NCBI GenBank assembly: GCA_003022565.1
Contig: PXTN01000098.1
Location: 1 to 43,994 of the forward strand
Length of the DNA: 43,994 nt
Reading direction: 5' to 3'
From: Bacteroidetes bacterium QS_3_64_15
GTDB lineage: Bacteria > Bacteroidota > Rhodothermia > Rhodothermales > Salinibacteraceae
In this document: one piece after another, positions 6,817 through 15,921 of the stretch
Position numbering within the stretch: the first letter of the stretch is position 1
Layout of the letters: the number at the start of each line of letters is the position of its first letter
Position numbers and translations under genes: made by a program
Notes under the pieces: model-generated
What the model saw: only the letters and a program-made list of their open reading frames with translations
Database searches by the model: none
What the model was told of the DNA's origin: nothing

Positions 6817-9726
6817 ATGCCCATCGACCTTTCCGTTACCAGCACGTTCGCGCAGCGCCACATCGGCCCCTCCGACGCCGACGTAGATGCGATGCTCGAC
6901 ACGCTCGGCGTCGAGTCGCTCGACGCGCTCGTCGATGCGACAATCCCGGACGCGATCCGCACCGACGAGCCGCTCGACCTGCCCCCGTCCCTCACTGAGC
7001 AACAGGTGCTCGATGAGGCCCAGGCCCGCGGCGAGGACAATGAGAACTGGCGGTCGTTCATCGGGATGGGCTACCACGGCACCCACACGCCGCCCGTCAT
7101 CCAGCGTAACATCCTGGAGAATCCGGCCTGGTACACGCAGTACACGCCGTATCAGTCCGAGATCGCGCAGGGGCGGCTGCAGGCGCTCCTCAACTTCCAG
7201 GACATGACGATCGACCTGACGGGAATGGAGATCGCCAACGCGTCACTGCTGGATGAGGCGACCGCCGCGGCGGAGGCGATGATGATGCTCGAACGGGTCG
7301 ACCGCCGCAGTGACGCCTCCACCTTCTATGTGGCGGAGGACTGCCACCCGCAGACGATCGAGGTGGTGAAGGGCCGCGCCGAGCCGATCGGGGTGGAAAT
7401 CATCGTGGAGGACCCTGAGAACTTCGTCTTCGGCGACGACACGTACGGCTGTCTTCTGCAGTACCCCACGACCGACGGAGCGGTGCGCGACTACAGCGAT
7501 GTGGCCGAGCGGGCCCACGACGCCGACGCCTACGTGGCCGTGGCGGCGGACCTACTGAGCCTCACGCTGCTGGAGGCGCCCGGCAAGTGGGGCGCAGACG
7601 TGGTCGTCGGGTCCTCGCAGCGCTTTGGGGTGCCCATGGGCTACGGCGGGCCGCACGCCGCCTACTTCGCTACGCGCGAGCGCTTTCAGCGCCAGGTGCC
7701 GGGCCGCATGATTGGCGTCACGAAGGACGCGGACGGCGAGATGGCGCTCCGCATGGCCCTGCAGACGCGCGAACAGCACATCCGCCGAGGGCGCGCAACC
7801 TCCAACATCTGCACCTCGCAGGTCCTGCTGGCAGTCATGGCCTCGATGTACGCCGTGTACCACGGGCCGGAGGGCCTTCGCAGCATCGCCACGCGGGTGC
7901 ACGACCTCACGAAGACGCTGGCCGAGGGACTGGCGCGCACGGGCCACTCGGTGCGCCACGCGGCCTTCTTCGACACATTGCGCATCGATCTGCAGGACAC
8001 CACCCCGGAGCGCGTCCGCGAGCGGGCCGAGGCGCATGAAATCAACCTCCGCTACTACGACGACGGCTCGGTGGGGGTGGCGCTCGATCAGACCGTCAGT
8101 GCCGAGGATCTCGACGCGCTCTTCACCGTCTTCGGCGCCACGAACGGGCAGCGCCGCTATGCCGCGGAGATCGCCGCCGAACTGGAGAGCGGCTATGACG
8201 GTCCCGTAGAGCGACGCACGAGCTACCTGGAGCACCCGGTGTTCAACCAGTACCACTCCGAGGGCGAGCTCACGCGCTACATGCAGTCCCTGGCCGACAA
8301 GGACCTGTCGCTCGTTCACAGCATGATTCCGCTCGGGTCGTGCACGATGAAGCTGAACCCGACGGCGGCCCTCCAGCCGATTTCCGACTCGCAGTTTGCG
8401 GAGCTCCACCCGTTCGCCCCGAAGGAGCAGGCCGAGGGCTATCATCAGGTGATCGAGGAGCTGTCGGATCAGCTCACAGAAATTACAGGGTTCGATGATA
8501 TCTCCTTCCAGCCCAATTCCGGCGCCTCCGGCGAGTACACCGGGCTGCTGATCATTCAGGCTTACCACGAGGCCCGCGGCGAGGAGCAGCGCAACGTCTG
8601 CCTCGTCCCCGAGTCTGCACACGGCACCAACCCGGCCAGTGCCAACATGGCTGGGATGGACGTGATTACGATCGACTGCGACGAAAACGGCGACGTGGAC
8701 CTCGACGACCTGCGCGAGCAGGCCGAGGCCAACAGCGACCGGTTGGCGGCGGCGATGATTACCTATCCCTCCACGCACGGGGTCTTCGAGGAGCACGTCG
8801 AAGAAATCTGCGACGTGGTGCACTCCTGCGGCGGGCAGGTCTACCTCGACGGTGCCAACGTAAACGCGCAGGTGGGCCTCTGCCGCCCCCGCGAGTACGG
8901 GGTCGACGTGTGCCACCTCAACCTGCACAAGACGTTCAGCATCCCGCACGGCGGCGGCGGGCCGGGCGTGGGTCCCGTCTGCACGGCCGAGCACCTGACG
9001 CCCTTCCTCCCCGGCCACCCCGTGGTGGAAACTGGCGGCGACGAGAGCATCCCCGCTATCGCCGCGGCGCCCCACGGCAGCGCGCTCATCCTCCTCATCT
9101 CATGGGCGTACATCAAACTGCTCGGCCCCGACGGCCTCACAAAGGCGTCGAAGGTGGCGCTCCTCAACGCCAACTACGTGGCCGACCAGCTTTCCTCCCA
9201 CTACAATGTGGTCTACCGCGGCTTAAACGACCGCGTGGCCCACGAATTCATCCTCGACCTGCGGCCGTTCCGGAAGGAGCTCGACATCAACGAGCAGGAC
9301 GTGGCCAAGCGGCTCATGGACTACGGCTTCCACGCCCCCACGATGAGCTGGCCAGTGGTGGGCACCCTCATGGTGGAGCCCACAGAGAGCGAGTTGAAAG
9401 ATGAACTCGATCGCCTCTGCCGCGCGTTCAAAGCCATCCGCAGTGAGATCGAGGCTGTGGAGACCGGTGCCCTGGATACAGGGGAGAGCATGCTGAAGCA
9501 GGCGCCTCACACCGCCGAAATGCTGGCGACCGACGACTGGCCTCTTCCCTACAGCCGCGAGACAGCGGCCTATCCGGCCGACTGGGTGCGCGAGGGTAAG
9601 TTCTGGCCCAGTGTGCGTCGCGTCAATGACGCTTACGGCGACCGCAACCTCTTCTGCTCCTGCCCACCGACCGACGCCTACGAGGCGGATGAAGAAGAGG
9701 AGCTGGAAGCCGCCCTCGGAGCGTAG
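6817..9726 (+). CDS. gcvP: Glycine dehydrogenase (decarboxylating), glycine-cleavage P-protein
   Basis: The 969-residue protein matches full-length single-chain P-protein (950-970 residues). It begins with FAQRHIGPSDADVDAML, the usual N-terminal motif. The PLP-binding lysine is K705 in HLNLHKTFSIPHGGGGPG, and a glycine-rich loop follows. The N-terminal half (FIGMGYHGTHTPPVIQRNIL, about 78-97) and the C-terminal half are the two homologous aminotransferase-like halves. It decarboxylates glycine and passes the aminomethyl group to the lipoyl arm of GcvH. No gcvT or gcvH is in this window, so the system is scattered. The chain is notably acidic, as expected for a salt-in halophile. The ATG at 6817 gives the standard start. 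Confidence 0.97.
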   Translation: MPIDLSVTSTFAQRHIGPSDADVDAMLDTLGVESLDALVDATIPDAIRTDEPLDLPPSLTEQQVLDEAQARGEDNENWRSFIGMGYHGTHTPPVIQRNILENPAWYTQYTPYQSEIAQGRLQALLNFQDMTIDLTGMEIANASLLDEATAAAEAMMMLERVDRRSDASTFYVAEDCHPQTIEVVKGRAEPIGVEIIVEDPENFVFGDDTYGCLLQYPTTDGAVRDYSDVAERAHDADAYVAVAADLLSLTLLEAPGKWGADVVVGSSQRFGVPMGYGGPHAAYFATRERFQRQVPGRMIGVTKDADGEMALRMALQTREQHIRRGRATSNICTSQVLLAVMASMYAVYHGPEGLRSIATRVHDLTKTLAEGLARTGHSVRHAAFFDTLRIDLQDTTPERVRERAEAHEINLRYYDDGSVGVALDQTVSAEDLDALFTVFGATNGQRRYAAEIAAELESGYDGPVERRTSYLEHPVFNQYHSEGELTRYMQSLADKDLSLVHSMIPLGSCTMKLNPTAALQPISDSQFAELHPFAPKEQAEGYHQVIEELSDQLTEITGFDDISFQPNSGASGEYTGLLIIQAYHEARGEEQRNVCLVPESAHGTNPASANMAGMDVITIDCDENGDVDLDDLREQAEANSDRLAAAMITYPSTHGVFEEHVEEICDVVHSCGGQVYLDGANVNAQVGLCRPREYGVDVCHLNLHKTFSIPHGGGGPGVGPVCTAEHLTPFLPGHPVVETGGDESIPAIAAAPHGSALILLISWAYIKLLGPDGLTKASKVALLNANYVADQLSSHYNVVYRGLNDRVAHEFILDLRPFRKELDINEQDVAKRLMDYGFHAPTMSWPVVGTLMVEPTESELKDELDRLCRAFKAIRSEIEAVETGALDTGESMLKQAPHTAEMLATDDWPLPYSRETAAYPADWVREGKFWPSVRRVNDAYGDRNLFCSCPPTDAYEADEEEELEAALGA

Positions 9727-10153
9727 TGCGTCTCGGCCTCCTTCCCCAGCGGCGTGCCATCGGGGTGCGTGACCGCCGCCGTCGACAACATTGGATTTCA
9801 ATCGGCCATTGAAGACGGGTGAGGGGGGCGTCATCGAGAGCCACGTCGATCGGGCCTTTCGGACCTCGATGGAGGTGGAGCTGAACGTGTGGGCGGAAAA
9901 TCCGCTTCAGGAAACGCGCCGCAAATGCAACCGCGCCTTCTATACGTATGTAGCGCTGGACGAAGGGGGCTCCACCATTCCCGTGCCGGACGTGACCCCC
10001 CAGACGGAGCGTGAGCACGAGCAGTACGAGGCCGCCGCTAAGCGCTGGGACATCTGCCTCGTGCTTGCCGGGCGGAAGGGCCTCGAAGACGCGTCGAGCC
10101 TCAAGGAAGATATGCTGACGGCCCTACAACACTCGACGGATGCAGAAGCGTAA
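9727..10153 (+). pseudogene. Acyl-CoA thioesterase (hotdog family), truncated and frameshifted
   Basis: Directly after the gcvP stop, one frame reads GCVTAAVDNIGFQSAIEDG and then stops at 9832. The next frame (open 9791-10153) takes over with GGVIESHVDRAFRTSMEVEL and continues through VWAENPLQETRRKCNRAFYT and VALDEGGSTIPVPDVTPQTE. Read together this is the middle and C-terminus of a YciA/BFIT-type acyl-CoA hydrolase, where 'CVTAAVDNIDF..AI..GE' runs straight into '..RAFRTSMEV.V.VWAE'. One base change of length near 9825-9835 explains the break. The N-terminal 40-50 residues of the hotdog domain are absent. The second frame could still be translated as 120 residues, but it would lack the central helix and the first strands, so I consider it dead. 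Confidence 0.7.
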
Positions 10154-10655
10154 CCGGAGTATTCCGATTTGCCGAGGGCGGGCGCAGGGCCTGTTCTCAA
10201 CGCTTCTTCCCGCCCTCTTGGTCGTCGTCGGACTGCTCCGCCCCTCCCCCGTCCTCGCCCAGCGGCAGCCCGGCGCCGCAGGGATCGGCTTTCAGGTAGG
10301 TGGCCCCGGCGGGCTCGCCCTCAAGCTGTATCGTCTCGATCCGATTGCTTACGACGCCGTGATCAGCACTGACGGCGACGACTACGTCGTCAGCCACTAT
10401 CATCGGCTGTGGGAGCACCCGCTTCCGAATTCTCCGCTCCACCTGTATCTCGGCCCTGGGCTCATGGTGGGGGTTGGAGACCTCGGCCGCTCGCCAGAAC
10501 TTCGCCTCGGCCTCAGTACGGAAGCTGGACTTAATTTTTACGCCGAACGGTTCGAGGTTTTCTTGCATGTGACGCCCACCCTCCGCTTCTTACCGAACAC
10601 CAACGTAACGCTCGACGGAAACGTGGGCCTGCGCTACTACCTTCGTGTTCCCTAA
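10140..10655 (+). CDS. Exported small beta-barrel-like protein, unknown function
   Basis: This 171-residue protein has a basic start, a hydrophobic segment (about 20-38) and a signal-peptidase site near VLAQ/R (residue 41). The rest is made of alternating strands with Gly and aromatic residues (GIGFQVGGPGGLALKLYR, LHLYLGPGLMVGVGD, TLDGNVGLRYYLRVP) and ends in an aromatic-hydrophobic strand, as expected for a small outer-membrane barrel. I cannot assign a function. Its start overlaps the end of the thioesterase remnant by 14 bp. An alternative start further inside would remove the signal, so the ATG at 10140 is preferred. Confidence 0.65.
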   Translation: MQKRNRSIPICRGRAQGLFSTLLPALLVVVGLLRPSPVLAQRQPGAAGIGFQVGGPGGLALKLYRLDPIAYDAVISTDGDDYVVSHYHRLWEHPLPNSPLHLYLGPGLMVGVGDLGRSPELRLGLSTEAGLNFYAERFEVFLHVTPTLRFLPNTNVTLDGNVGLRYYLRVP

Positions 10656-10692
10656 TCCTCAAGCGGCGAGACCTTTATTCTGGCCTGTTCTC

Positions 10693-11616
10693 ATGCTGTT
10701 CAACCGCGTTCTCATTACCGGGACCAACGGCCTGCTCGGGCAGTCGCTGGTCCGCCGCATAAGCCAGAACCGGGAGTACGACGTGCTGGCGACCGCCCGC
10801 GACGATTCTCCGCGCTTCGAGGCCACATCGTGCGGCTACGCGCCGCTCGACGTGACCCAGCCCGACGAGGTGGAAACCATCTTTCAGGACTTCACGCCCA
10901 ACGTCGTCATCAACTGTGCCGCGATGTCCGACGTAGCGGCGTGCGACGAGCACCGCAATGAGGCGTGGGCGGTAAACGCCCGGGCCGTCAAGCGGCTTGC
11001 CAAGCACTGCCGAGACACCGGCGCCCGGCTCGTGCAGGTCTCCTCCGATTTCGTGTTCAACGGCAAGCGCGGCCCCTACGACGAGGACGCCCGGCCCGAT
11101 CCCGTCAACTACTACGGGCGCACGAAGTTGGCGGGTGAGAACGCCGTCCGGGAGGCCGGGCGCTCACACTGGGCCATCGTCCGCACCGTGCTGCTCTACG
11201 GCACAGGTCAGGACCTGAGCCGCTCGAACGTGGTCCTCTGGATGATCGAGAAGCTGTCGAAGGGTGAGCCCCTCCACATCGTCGATGACCAGTACCGCAC
11301 GCCCACGCACGTCGACGACCTGGCGACTGGAATCGAGCGCCTCGTGCACCACGCGGAAACGGGCATCTACCACCTCTCGGGGCCCGATCTCGTGTCGATC
11401 TACGAATTGGCCAGCACGGTGGCGGAGGTGTTTGGGCTCGACGGGTCGCTCATCGAGCCGGTCTCAAGCGACTTCTTCGAGGACGACGTGGAGCGCCCCC
11501 CACGCACCGGTTTCATTATCGACAAGGCGAAGACGAAGCTCGACTACGACCCGCGCTCCCTGGACGAGGGGCTTCGCGACGTGCAGGCGTCCCTGCAGGG
11601 ATTCTCCTCGTCCTGA
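10693..11616 (+). CDS. RmlD-like NAD(P)-dependent sugar-nucleotide reductase
   Basis: This 307-residue protein is an extended short-chain dehydrogenase. The nucleotide-binding loop is GTNGLLGQSL (residues 8-17); the sequence VNCAAMSDVAACDEH is the RmlD 'AAyTaVDkaE' region; the active-site pair is YYGRTK (Tyr and Lys); the substrate region includes QYRTPTHVDDLA. RmlD reduces dTDP-4-dehydrorhamnose to dTDP-rhamnose. No other rml genes are adjacent, and related proteins reduce other sugars or act as MAT2B-like subunits, so the exact substrate is open. The ATG at 10693 starts at the first strand (MLFNRVLITG); an upstream in-frame start at 10645 would add a tail without family support. Confidence 0.82.
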   Translation: MLFNRVLITGTNGLLGQSLVRRISQNREYDVLATARDDSPRFEATSCGYAPLDVTQPDEVETIFQDFTPNVVINCAAMSDVAACDEHRNEAWAVNARAVKRLAKHCRDTGARLVQVSSDFVFNGKRGPYDEDARPDPVNYYGRTKLAGENAVREAGRSHWAIVRTVLLYGTGQDLSRSNVVLWMIEKLSKGEPLHIVDDQYRTPTHVDDLATGIERLVHHAETGIYHLSGPDLVSIYELASTVAEVFGLDGSLIEPVSSDFFEDDVERPPRTGFIIDKAKTKLDYDPRSLDEGLRDVQASLQGFSSS

Positions 11617-11697
11617 GAGCGCACTGCTTCGTCAAGCCTGATTCTCTTTGCACCGACTGGTTTGTTTTTCAACGTGCCTGTTCGCCGGACTGACGGC

Positions 11698-11763
11698 ATG
11701 AGGCGTGAAACGTGAGGCGTGAGGGCGTTTTTTTTCACACGTCACGGATCACGCTTCACGTTC
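11698..11763. repeat. TCACG-type repeat with inverted arms
   Basis: The left part (11701-11724) is a run of GAGGCGTGA-like words and the right part (11736-11760) a run of their complements, separated by a T8 tract. The two sides can pair imperfectly, giving a hairpin with a T tract in its loop rather than after its stem. An 18-base string TCACGGATCACGCTTCAC in the right arm occurs again, reversed, before hemB (18517-18546). It fills the space before serS. Confidence 0.7.
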
Positions 11764-11865
11764 CGTCCGGTCGAAAGCAACGTTGTCACTTGCCGAGATT
11801 TACGGTTGACTGCGCAGTACTCTCTTTCTCACTACGGACCTACAGACGACGGATTTCCCCTCCAC

Positions 11866-13263
11866 ATGCTCGATCTCGACACCGTCCGCAACACTCCCCG
11901 TCGCGTCAAGGAGGCCATCCGCGCGAAGGGCACCGGCTCCCCCGTCCTCGTGGACACGCTCCTGGAGGTCGACGAAAAGCGACGGGCCGCCATCACGGAG
12001 CTGCAGGAGACGCAGTCCCGGCAGAACGACCTTTCCCAGCAGATTGGTGCGCTGAAGCGCGAGGGGAAGGACGCGGAGGCGGAGGCGATGATCGAGAAGA
12101 CGAGTCAACTGAAGGAGGAGATCAAACGTCTCAAGGAGGAGGTCTGGGAGGCGGAGGCCGAGCAGGAGGAGCTGGTGCTAAAGCTCCCGAACATTCCGCA
12201 CCCGAGTGTACCCGTGGGCGAGGACGAGGACGACAACGATGTGGCGGAGACGTTCGGGGAGCGGCCGTCGTTCGACTTCGACCCGGCCCCGCACTGGGAG
12301 CTCGCCGACCGGCACGGGCTGGTGGACCTGGAGCGAGGCGCGAAGGTGACCGGGAGTGGCTTCCCCTTCTACCTGGGAAAGGGTGCCCGTCTCCAGCGGG
12401 CCCTCCTCAACTTCTTCCTCGACCGGGCCCGCGAGCGCGGCTACACCGAGATGCAGGCGCCCCTCTTCGTCAATCCCGAGAGCGCGGAGGGCACCGGCCA
12501 GCTCCCGGACAAAGAGGGACTCATGTACAAAATCAAAGAACCCAATCTGAAAAATGTCGAGGACTGGGTGACAAATCGACTCATGCACCGTGGAGAGATT
12601 CCCGACGACGAGGATGAGGTTCGGCGGGACATTCGACCAATGATCAATGATCTAATGGAAGGAGACTTCTACCCCATTCCCACGGCCGAGGTGCCCGTCA
12701 CCAACTTCCACCGCGACGAAATCCTTTCGGCGGACGATCTTCCGCTCCAGTACTGCACCTACTCCCCCTGCTGGCGGCGTGAGGCCGGGAGCTACGGGGC
12801 CGACGTGCGCGGCCTGAACCGGGTCCACCAGTTCGACAAAGTGGAGCTCGTGCGCATCGTCCATCCCGACGAGAGCTACCGGGCTCTCGATGAGCTTCTG
12901 GCCGACGCGGAGAGCGCCCTCGACGCCCTTGAGCTCCCGTACCGCCGCCTCCTCATGTGCACGGGCGACATGGGCTTCACGCAGGCGAAGGTGTACGACC
13001 TGGAGGTCTGGAGCGCGGCGCAGGAGCGCTGGCTCGAGGTCTCCTCGGTCTCGAACTTCGAGGCCTTCCAGGCCCGGCGCATGCAGATCCGGTACCGCCC
13101 GGAGCCGGAGGCCAAGCCCGAACTCGTGCACACGCTCAACGGGAGCGGCCTCGCCTTCCCCCGCATCGTCGCGGCCCTGCTCGAAAACAACCAGCAGCCC
13201 GACGGCTCGATCGAGCTGCCGGAGGCCCTCCATCCCTACACCGGCTTCGCCCGGATCGAGTGA
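11866..13263 (+). CDS. serS: Seryl-tRNA synthetase
   Basis: The 465-residue enzyme has the N-terminal coiled-coil arm (about 30-105; QSRQNDLSQQIGALKREGKD) and the class II core. Motif 2 is CWRREAGSYGADVRGLNRVH and motif 3 is NGSGLAFPRIVAALLENNQ; the second has the LAFPR variant usual in Bacteroidota. It joins serine to tRNA-Ser in the cytoplasm. The start MLDLDTVRNTPRRVKEA is the family start. Between LPDKEGLMYK (about 218) and the conserved YPIPTAEVPVTN (about 268) there is an extra segment of about 40 residues, rich in charged residues, which is not in the usual enzyme. Its DNA (12520-12660) is visibly less GC-rich than the rest of the gene. Stand-alone gene, preceded by a repeat. Confidence 0.96.
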   Translation: MLDLDTVRNTPRRVKEAIRAKGTGSPVLVDTLLEVDEKRRAAITELQETQSRQNDLSQQIGALKREGKDAEAEAMIEKTSQLKEEIKRLKEEVWEAEAEQEELVLKLPNIPHPSVPVGEDEDDNDVAETFGERPSFDFDPAPHWELADRHGLVDLERGAKVTGSGFPFYLGKGARLQRALLNFFLDRARERGYTEMQAPLFVNPESAEGTGQLPDKEGLMYKIKEPNLKNVEDWVTNRLMHRGEIPDDEDEVRRDIRPMINDLMEGDFYPIPTAEVPVTNFHRDEILSADDLPLQYCTYSPCWRREAGSYGADVRGLNRVHQFDKVELVRIVHPDESYRALDELLADAESALDALELPYRRLLMCTGDMGFTQAKVYDLEVWSAAQERWLEVSSVSNFEAFQARRMQIRYRPEPEAKPELVHTLNGSGLAFPRIVAALLENNQQPDGSIELPEALHPYTGFARIE

Positions 13264-13426
13264 ACGTCGCGTGGTTCAATGCGTAGAGCCCCGCGGACGA
13301 AGGTGGGATAGGCCAAAGGGGAGTCGTGGCTCCACTTCTCTCACCGTTGAGCGTAATCGTCTTCTCGAAAAGCGCGCCGGGGGACCCGTTGTTCTGTCGA
13401 ATCGCCCGTTGGGCCGCACAGGTCGC

Positions 13427-14773
13427 ATGAACCGATCCGCCCAGACGAAACTGGCGGCAACCCTCTCCACATTCGACGTGGTGGCCGTCACCGTTGGGGT
13501 CGTCCTCGGAGCCAGCGTGTTTCGGACGCCGCCGGACGTGGCCGCAAACACCGGCGACGGCGGCGCGATGCTCCTCGCCTGGCTGCTGGGCGCAGCGATC
13601 TCCGCGGTCGGGGCCCTTTGCTACGCCGAACTGACCACGGCCTATCCCCACGCCGGGGGCGACTACTACTACTTTGAGCGGGCGTTCGGGGGGTGGGTCT
13701 CGTTTCTCTTCGCGTGGGCCCGGCTGGTCGTCATTCAGACGGGATCTATCGCCCTTCTGGCCTTCATCTTCGGCGATTACGCCTCCGAGCTCTGGTCCCT
13801 CGGCCCGTACTCGTCCTCGATCTATGCCGCCCTGGCCGTGTTCGGACTGACCGGGCTGAACGTAGCGGGCGTGCGGCAGGGCAAGACCGTGCAGCGGGGG
13901 CTTACCATCGCCACGATTGGCGGGTTGCTCGTGCTCGTGGTCGCCGGGTTCTTTTTCGTTCCGGAATCGGCGGGTCCCGCAAACGCCGGGGCCTCCTCGT
14001 CGGAAGGCGGGTCCGGGGGGTTCGGCCTGGCGATGGTCTTCGTGCTTCTCACGTACGGGGGATGGAACGAAGCGGCCTACCTCTCGGCCGAGGTGCGCGA
14101 CACCCGTCGCAACATGACGCGCGGGCTCCTCGTCAGTCTGGGGCTGATTGCTGCGCTGTACCTACTGGTCAACCTGGCCTATCTGGAGGGCCTGGGGCTG
14201 GCCGGCATGAGCACCTCCGATGCCGTGGCGGCCGACCTGATGCGCGCTGCCTTCGGCGACACAGGCGCTCATCTGTTGAGCCTCCTGGTCGTGGCGGCCG
14301 CCCTGAGCTCAACGAACGCCACCATCTTCACCGGGGCGCGGACGAGCTTTGCACTCGGGCGTGACTTTTCCCTGTTCCGCTTTCTGGGGCAGTGGGAGGA
14401 CGACGCGGAAACTCCTGCCAACGCCCTCCTAGTTCAGGGTGGCATTGCTCTGGCGCTCGTTGGGGGCGGCGCCTGGACGCGTCAGGGATTCGAGTCGATG
14501 GTCGACTATACCGCTCCGGTCTTCTGGCTCTTCTTTGGCCTGGCCGGCGCGTCGCTCTTTATTCTTCGGTGGTCGGAGCCGGACGTCTCGCGCCCCTTTC
14601 GCGTGCCCCTCTATCCCCTGACCCCAATCCTCTTCTGCAGCGCCTGCGCCTACATGCTCTGGTCCAGCCTCGCCTACACCGGCACTGGGGCCCTGCTGGG
14701 CGTCGGGGTGCTTCTCGCGGGGGTCCCCCTGCTTTTCCTGCGAGGAGACCGAGACCTCGAATCGAGTTCCTGA
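13427..14773 (+). CDS. APC-family amino acid permease
   Basis: 448 residues with about twelve membrane helices. The N-terminal segment carries the APC signature TVGVVLGASVFRTPPDVAAN (TM1, glycine-rich break), and AELTTAYPHAGGDYYYFERA matches the conserved TM2-loop of amino acid permeases. A further conserved patch is GGWNEAAYLSAEVRDTRRNM. These carriers import amino acids by solute-cation symport or exchange; the substrate is not predictable. The ATG at 13427 gives a short, charged N-terminus before TM1; a longer frame upstream overlaps serS in another frame and is rejected. It stands between serS and a methyltransferase gene with no clear operon link. Confidence 0.88.
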   Translation: MNRSAQTKLAATLSTFDVVAVTVGVVLGASVFRTPPDVAANTGDGGAMLLAWLLGAAISAVGALCYAELTTAYPHAGGDYYYFERAFGGWVSFLFAWARLVVIQTGSIALLAFIFGDYASELWSLGPYSSSIYAALAVFGLTGLNVAGVRQGKTVQRGLTIATIGGLLVLVVAGFFFVPESAGPANAGASSSEGGSGGFGLAMVFVLLTYGGWNEAAYLSAEVRDTRRNMTRGLLVSLGLIAALYLLVNLAYLEGLGLAGMSTSDAVAADLMRAAFGDTGAHLLSLLVVAAALSSTNATIFTGARTSFALGRDFSLFRFLGQWEDDAETPANALLVQGGIALALVGGGAWTRQGFESMVDYTAPVFWLFFGLAGASLFILRWSEPDVSRPFRVPLYPLTPILFCSACAYMLWSSLAYTGTGALLGVGVLLAGVPLLFLRGDRDLESSS

Positions 14774-14829
14774 CGCCGGGCCGTCGCCTCGCTGTCCCCA
14801 CATTCTCTACTCACGACACCGCCTGTTGT

Positions 14830-15480
14830 ATGAACCACGCTCGGACGATCTCCATTCTCCTCCTCGTGCTCGGTCTGATCCTGACGGCAGGAGGCCCGCT
14901 GCCCGGTCACGCCCAGGAGGCGGACACCATCGATTCCTCCATCCAACCGATCCCTGGGCTGGACGTCCCCCCAGAGACCCAGAAGTCGGACGTTCCCTAC
15001 GTGCCGACCCCGGATGGGGTCGTGAACCGCATGTTGCAACTGGCAGACGTCGATTCGAGCGACGTCGTCTACGACCTAGGGAGCGGGGACGGGCGCATTG
15101 TGATTCAGGCCGCCAAGGCTTACGGCGCCCGAGGCGTGGGCATCGAGATCGACTCAGAGTTGGTCGCGGAAGCTCGTCAGAACGCCCGAGAGGCCGGGGT
15201 GAGCGATCTCGTGGAGTTCCGGCAGGGCGATCTCTTCAAGGCCGACATCAGCGACGCGACGGTGGTCACCATGTATCTGCTGCCGTCGGTCAACAAAGAC
15301 CTCCGCCCGAAGCTGTTCGAACAACTCAAGCCGGGCACGCCGATCGTGTCTCACGACTTCGACATGGGCGAGTGGACCCCCGAGAAGACGGTGGAACTGG
15401 ACACGGATACCGTATATCTCTGGACGATTCCGGAGGAGGTGCCCGAGTCCCTTCGGGGGGAACTCTACGACGATCAGTGA
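14830..15480 (+). CDS. Signal-bearing class I methyltransferase, FAM173/ATPSCKMT-like
   Basis: This 216-residue protein begins with a hydrophobic segment (about 7-25) and a site like GHAQ/E (about 28), so it looks exported or membrane-anchored. The rest is a Rossmann-like SAM-binding domain: VVYDLGSGDGRIVIQAA (motif I, about 77-93), GVGIEIDSELV (motif II) and EFRQGDLFKADISDATVV. The pattern PYVPTPDGVVNRML before motif I, and MYLLPSVNKDLRPKL after it, are those of the FAM173 family, whose eukaryotic members are membrane-anchored lysine methyltransferases acting on the ATP synthase c-subunit and ANT. A periplasmic location would be puzzling because SAM is cytoplasmic; an uncleaved anchor with the domain inside is an alternative. 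Confidence 0.7.
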   Translation: MNHARTISILLLVLGLILTAGGPLPGHAQEADTIDSSIQPIPGLDVPPETQKSDVPYVPTPDGVVNRMLQLADVDSSDVVYDLGSGDGRIVIQAAKAYGARGVGIEIDSELVAEARQNAREAGVSDLVEFRQGDLFKADISDATVVTMYLLPSVNKDLRPKLFEQLKPGTPIVSHDFDMGEWTPEKTVELDTDTVYLWTIPEEVPESLRGELYDDQ

Positions 15481-15525
15481 GCGAAGTCTGATGTTGAGAG
15501 GGCACCACCCGTAGTCGCCCGGAGC

Positions 15526-15921
15526 TCACGTCGTCGAGTATATGTCGTCCGGGTCGAAGACCTTCGTCCCGTCGGGAACCATGTGGCCGTCCTCGCCCCG
15601 GCGGTAGAAGCAGGAGCGGTATCCGGTGTGGCAGGCGCCGCCCTCCTGCTCCACCTTGAAGAGCAGCGTGTCGCCGTCGCAGTCGATCCGCACTTCCTCG
15701 ACGGACTGCGCATGGCCGCTCGTCTGCCCCTTCACCCACTTCTCCTGACGAGAACGGCTCCAGTAGACCATCCGCCCTCGCTCCAGCGTGTCGCGGAGTG
15801 TCGCTTCGGTCATGTACGCCATCATGAGCACCTGGTCGGTCTCGGCGTCCTGCACAATGGCGGGAACGAGCCCGTCGTCGTCGAACGTGACGGCATCGAG
15901 AAGCGGATCGGGAGACGGCAT
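15526..15921 (-). CDS. hisI: Phosphoribosyl-AMP cyclohydrolase
   Basis: The 131-residue enzyme carries the whole HisI signature: [37 protein letters not shown] and the metal-binding stretch [20 protein letters not shown] (zinc and magnesium ligands including Asp and Cys). It opens the adenine ring of phosphoribosyl-AMP, the third step of histidine synthesis. Unlike many HisI proteins it is not fused to HisE. The ATG at 15921 starts just before the domain (MPSPDPLL); an upstream in-frame ATG would add 26 residues of low-complexity sequence. It is alone on the minus strand between two plus-strand genes, so histidine genes are dispersed here. Confidence 0.94.
   Translation of the reverse strand: MPSPDPLLDAVTFDDDGLVPAIVQDAETDQVLMMAYMTEATLRDTLERGRMVYWSRSRQEKWVKGQTSGHAQSVEEVRIDCDGDTLLFKVEQEGGACHTGYRSCFYRRGEDGHMVPDGTKVFDPDDIYSTT

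Noticed and set aside
7552-9075. Long minus-strand frame inside gcvP
   Set aside because: Antisense shadow of gcvP with biased Arg/Gly/Val content and no recognisable domain.
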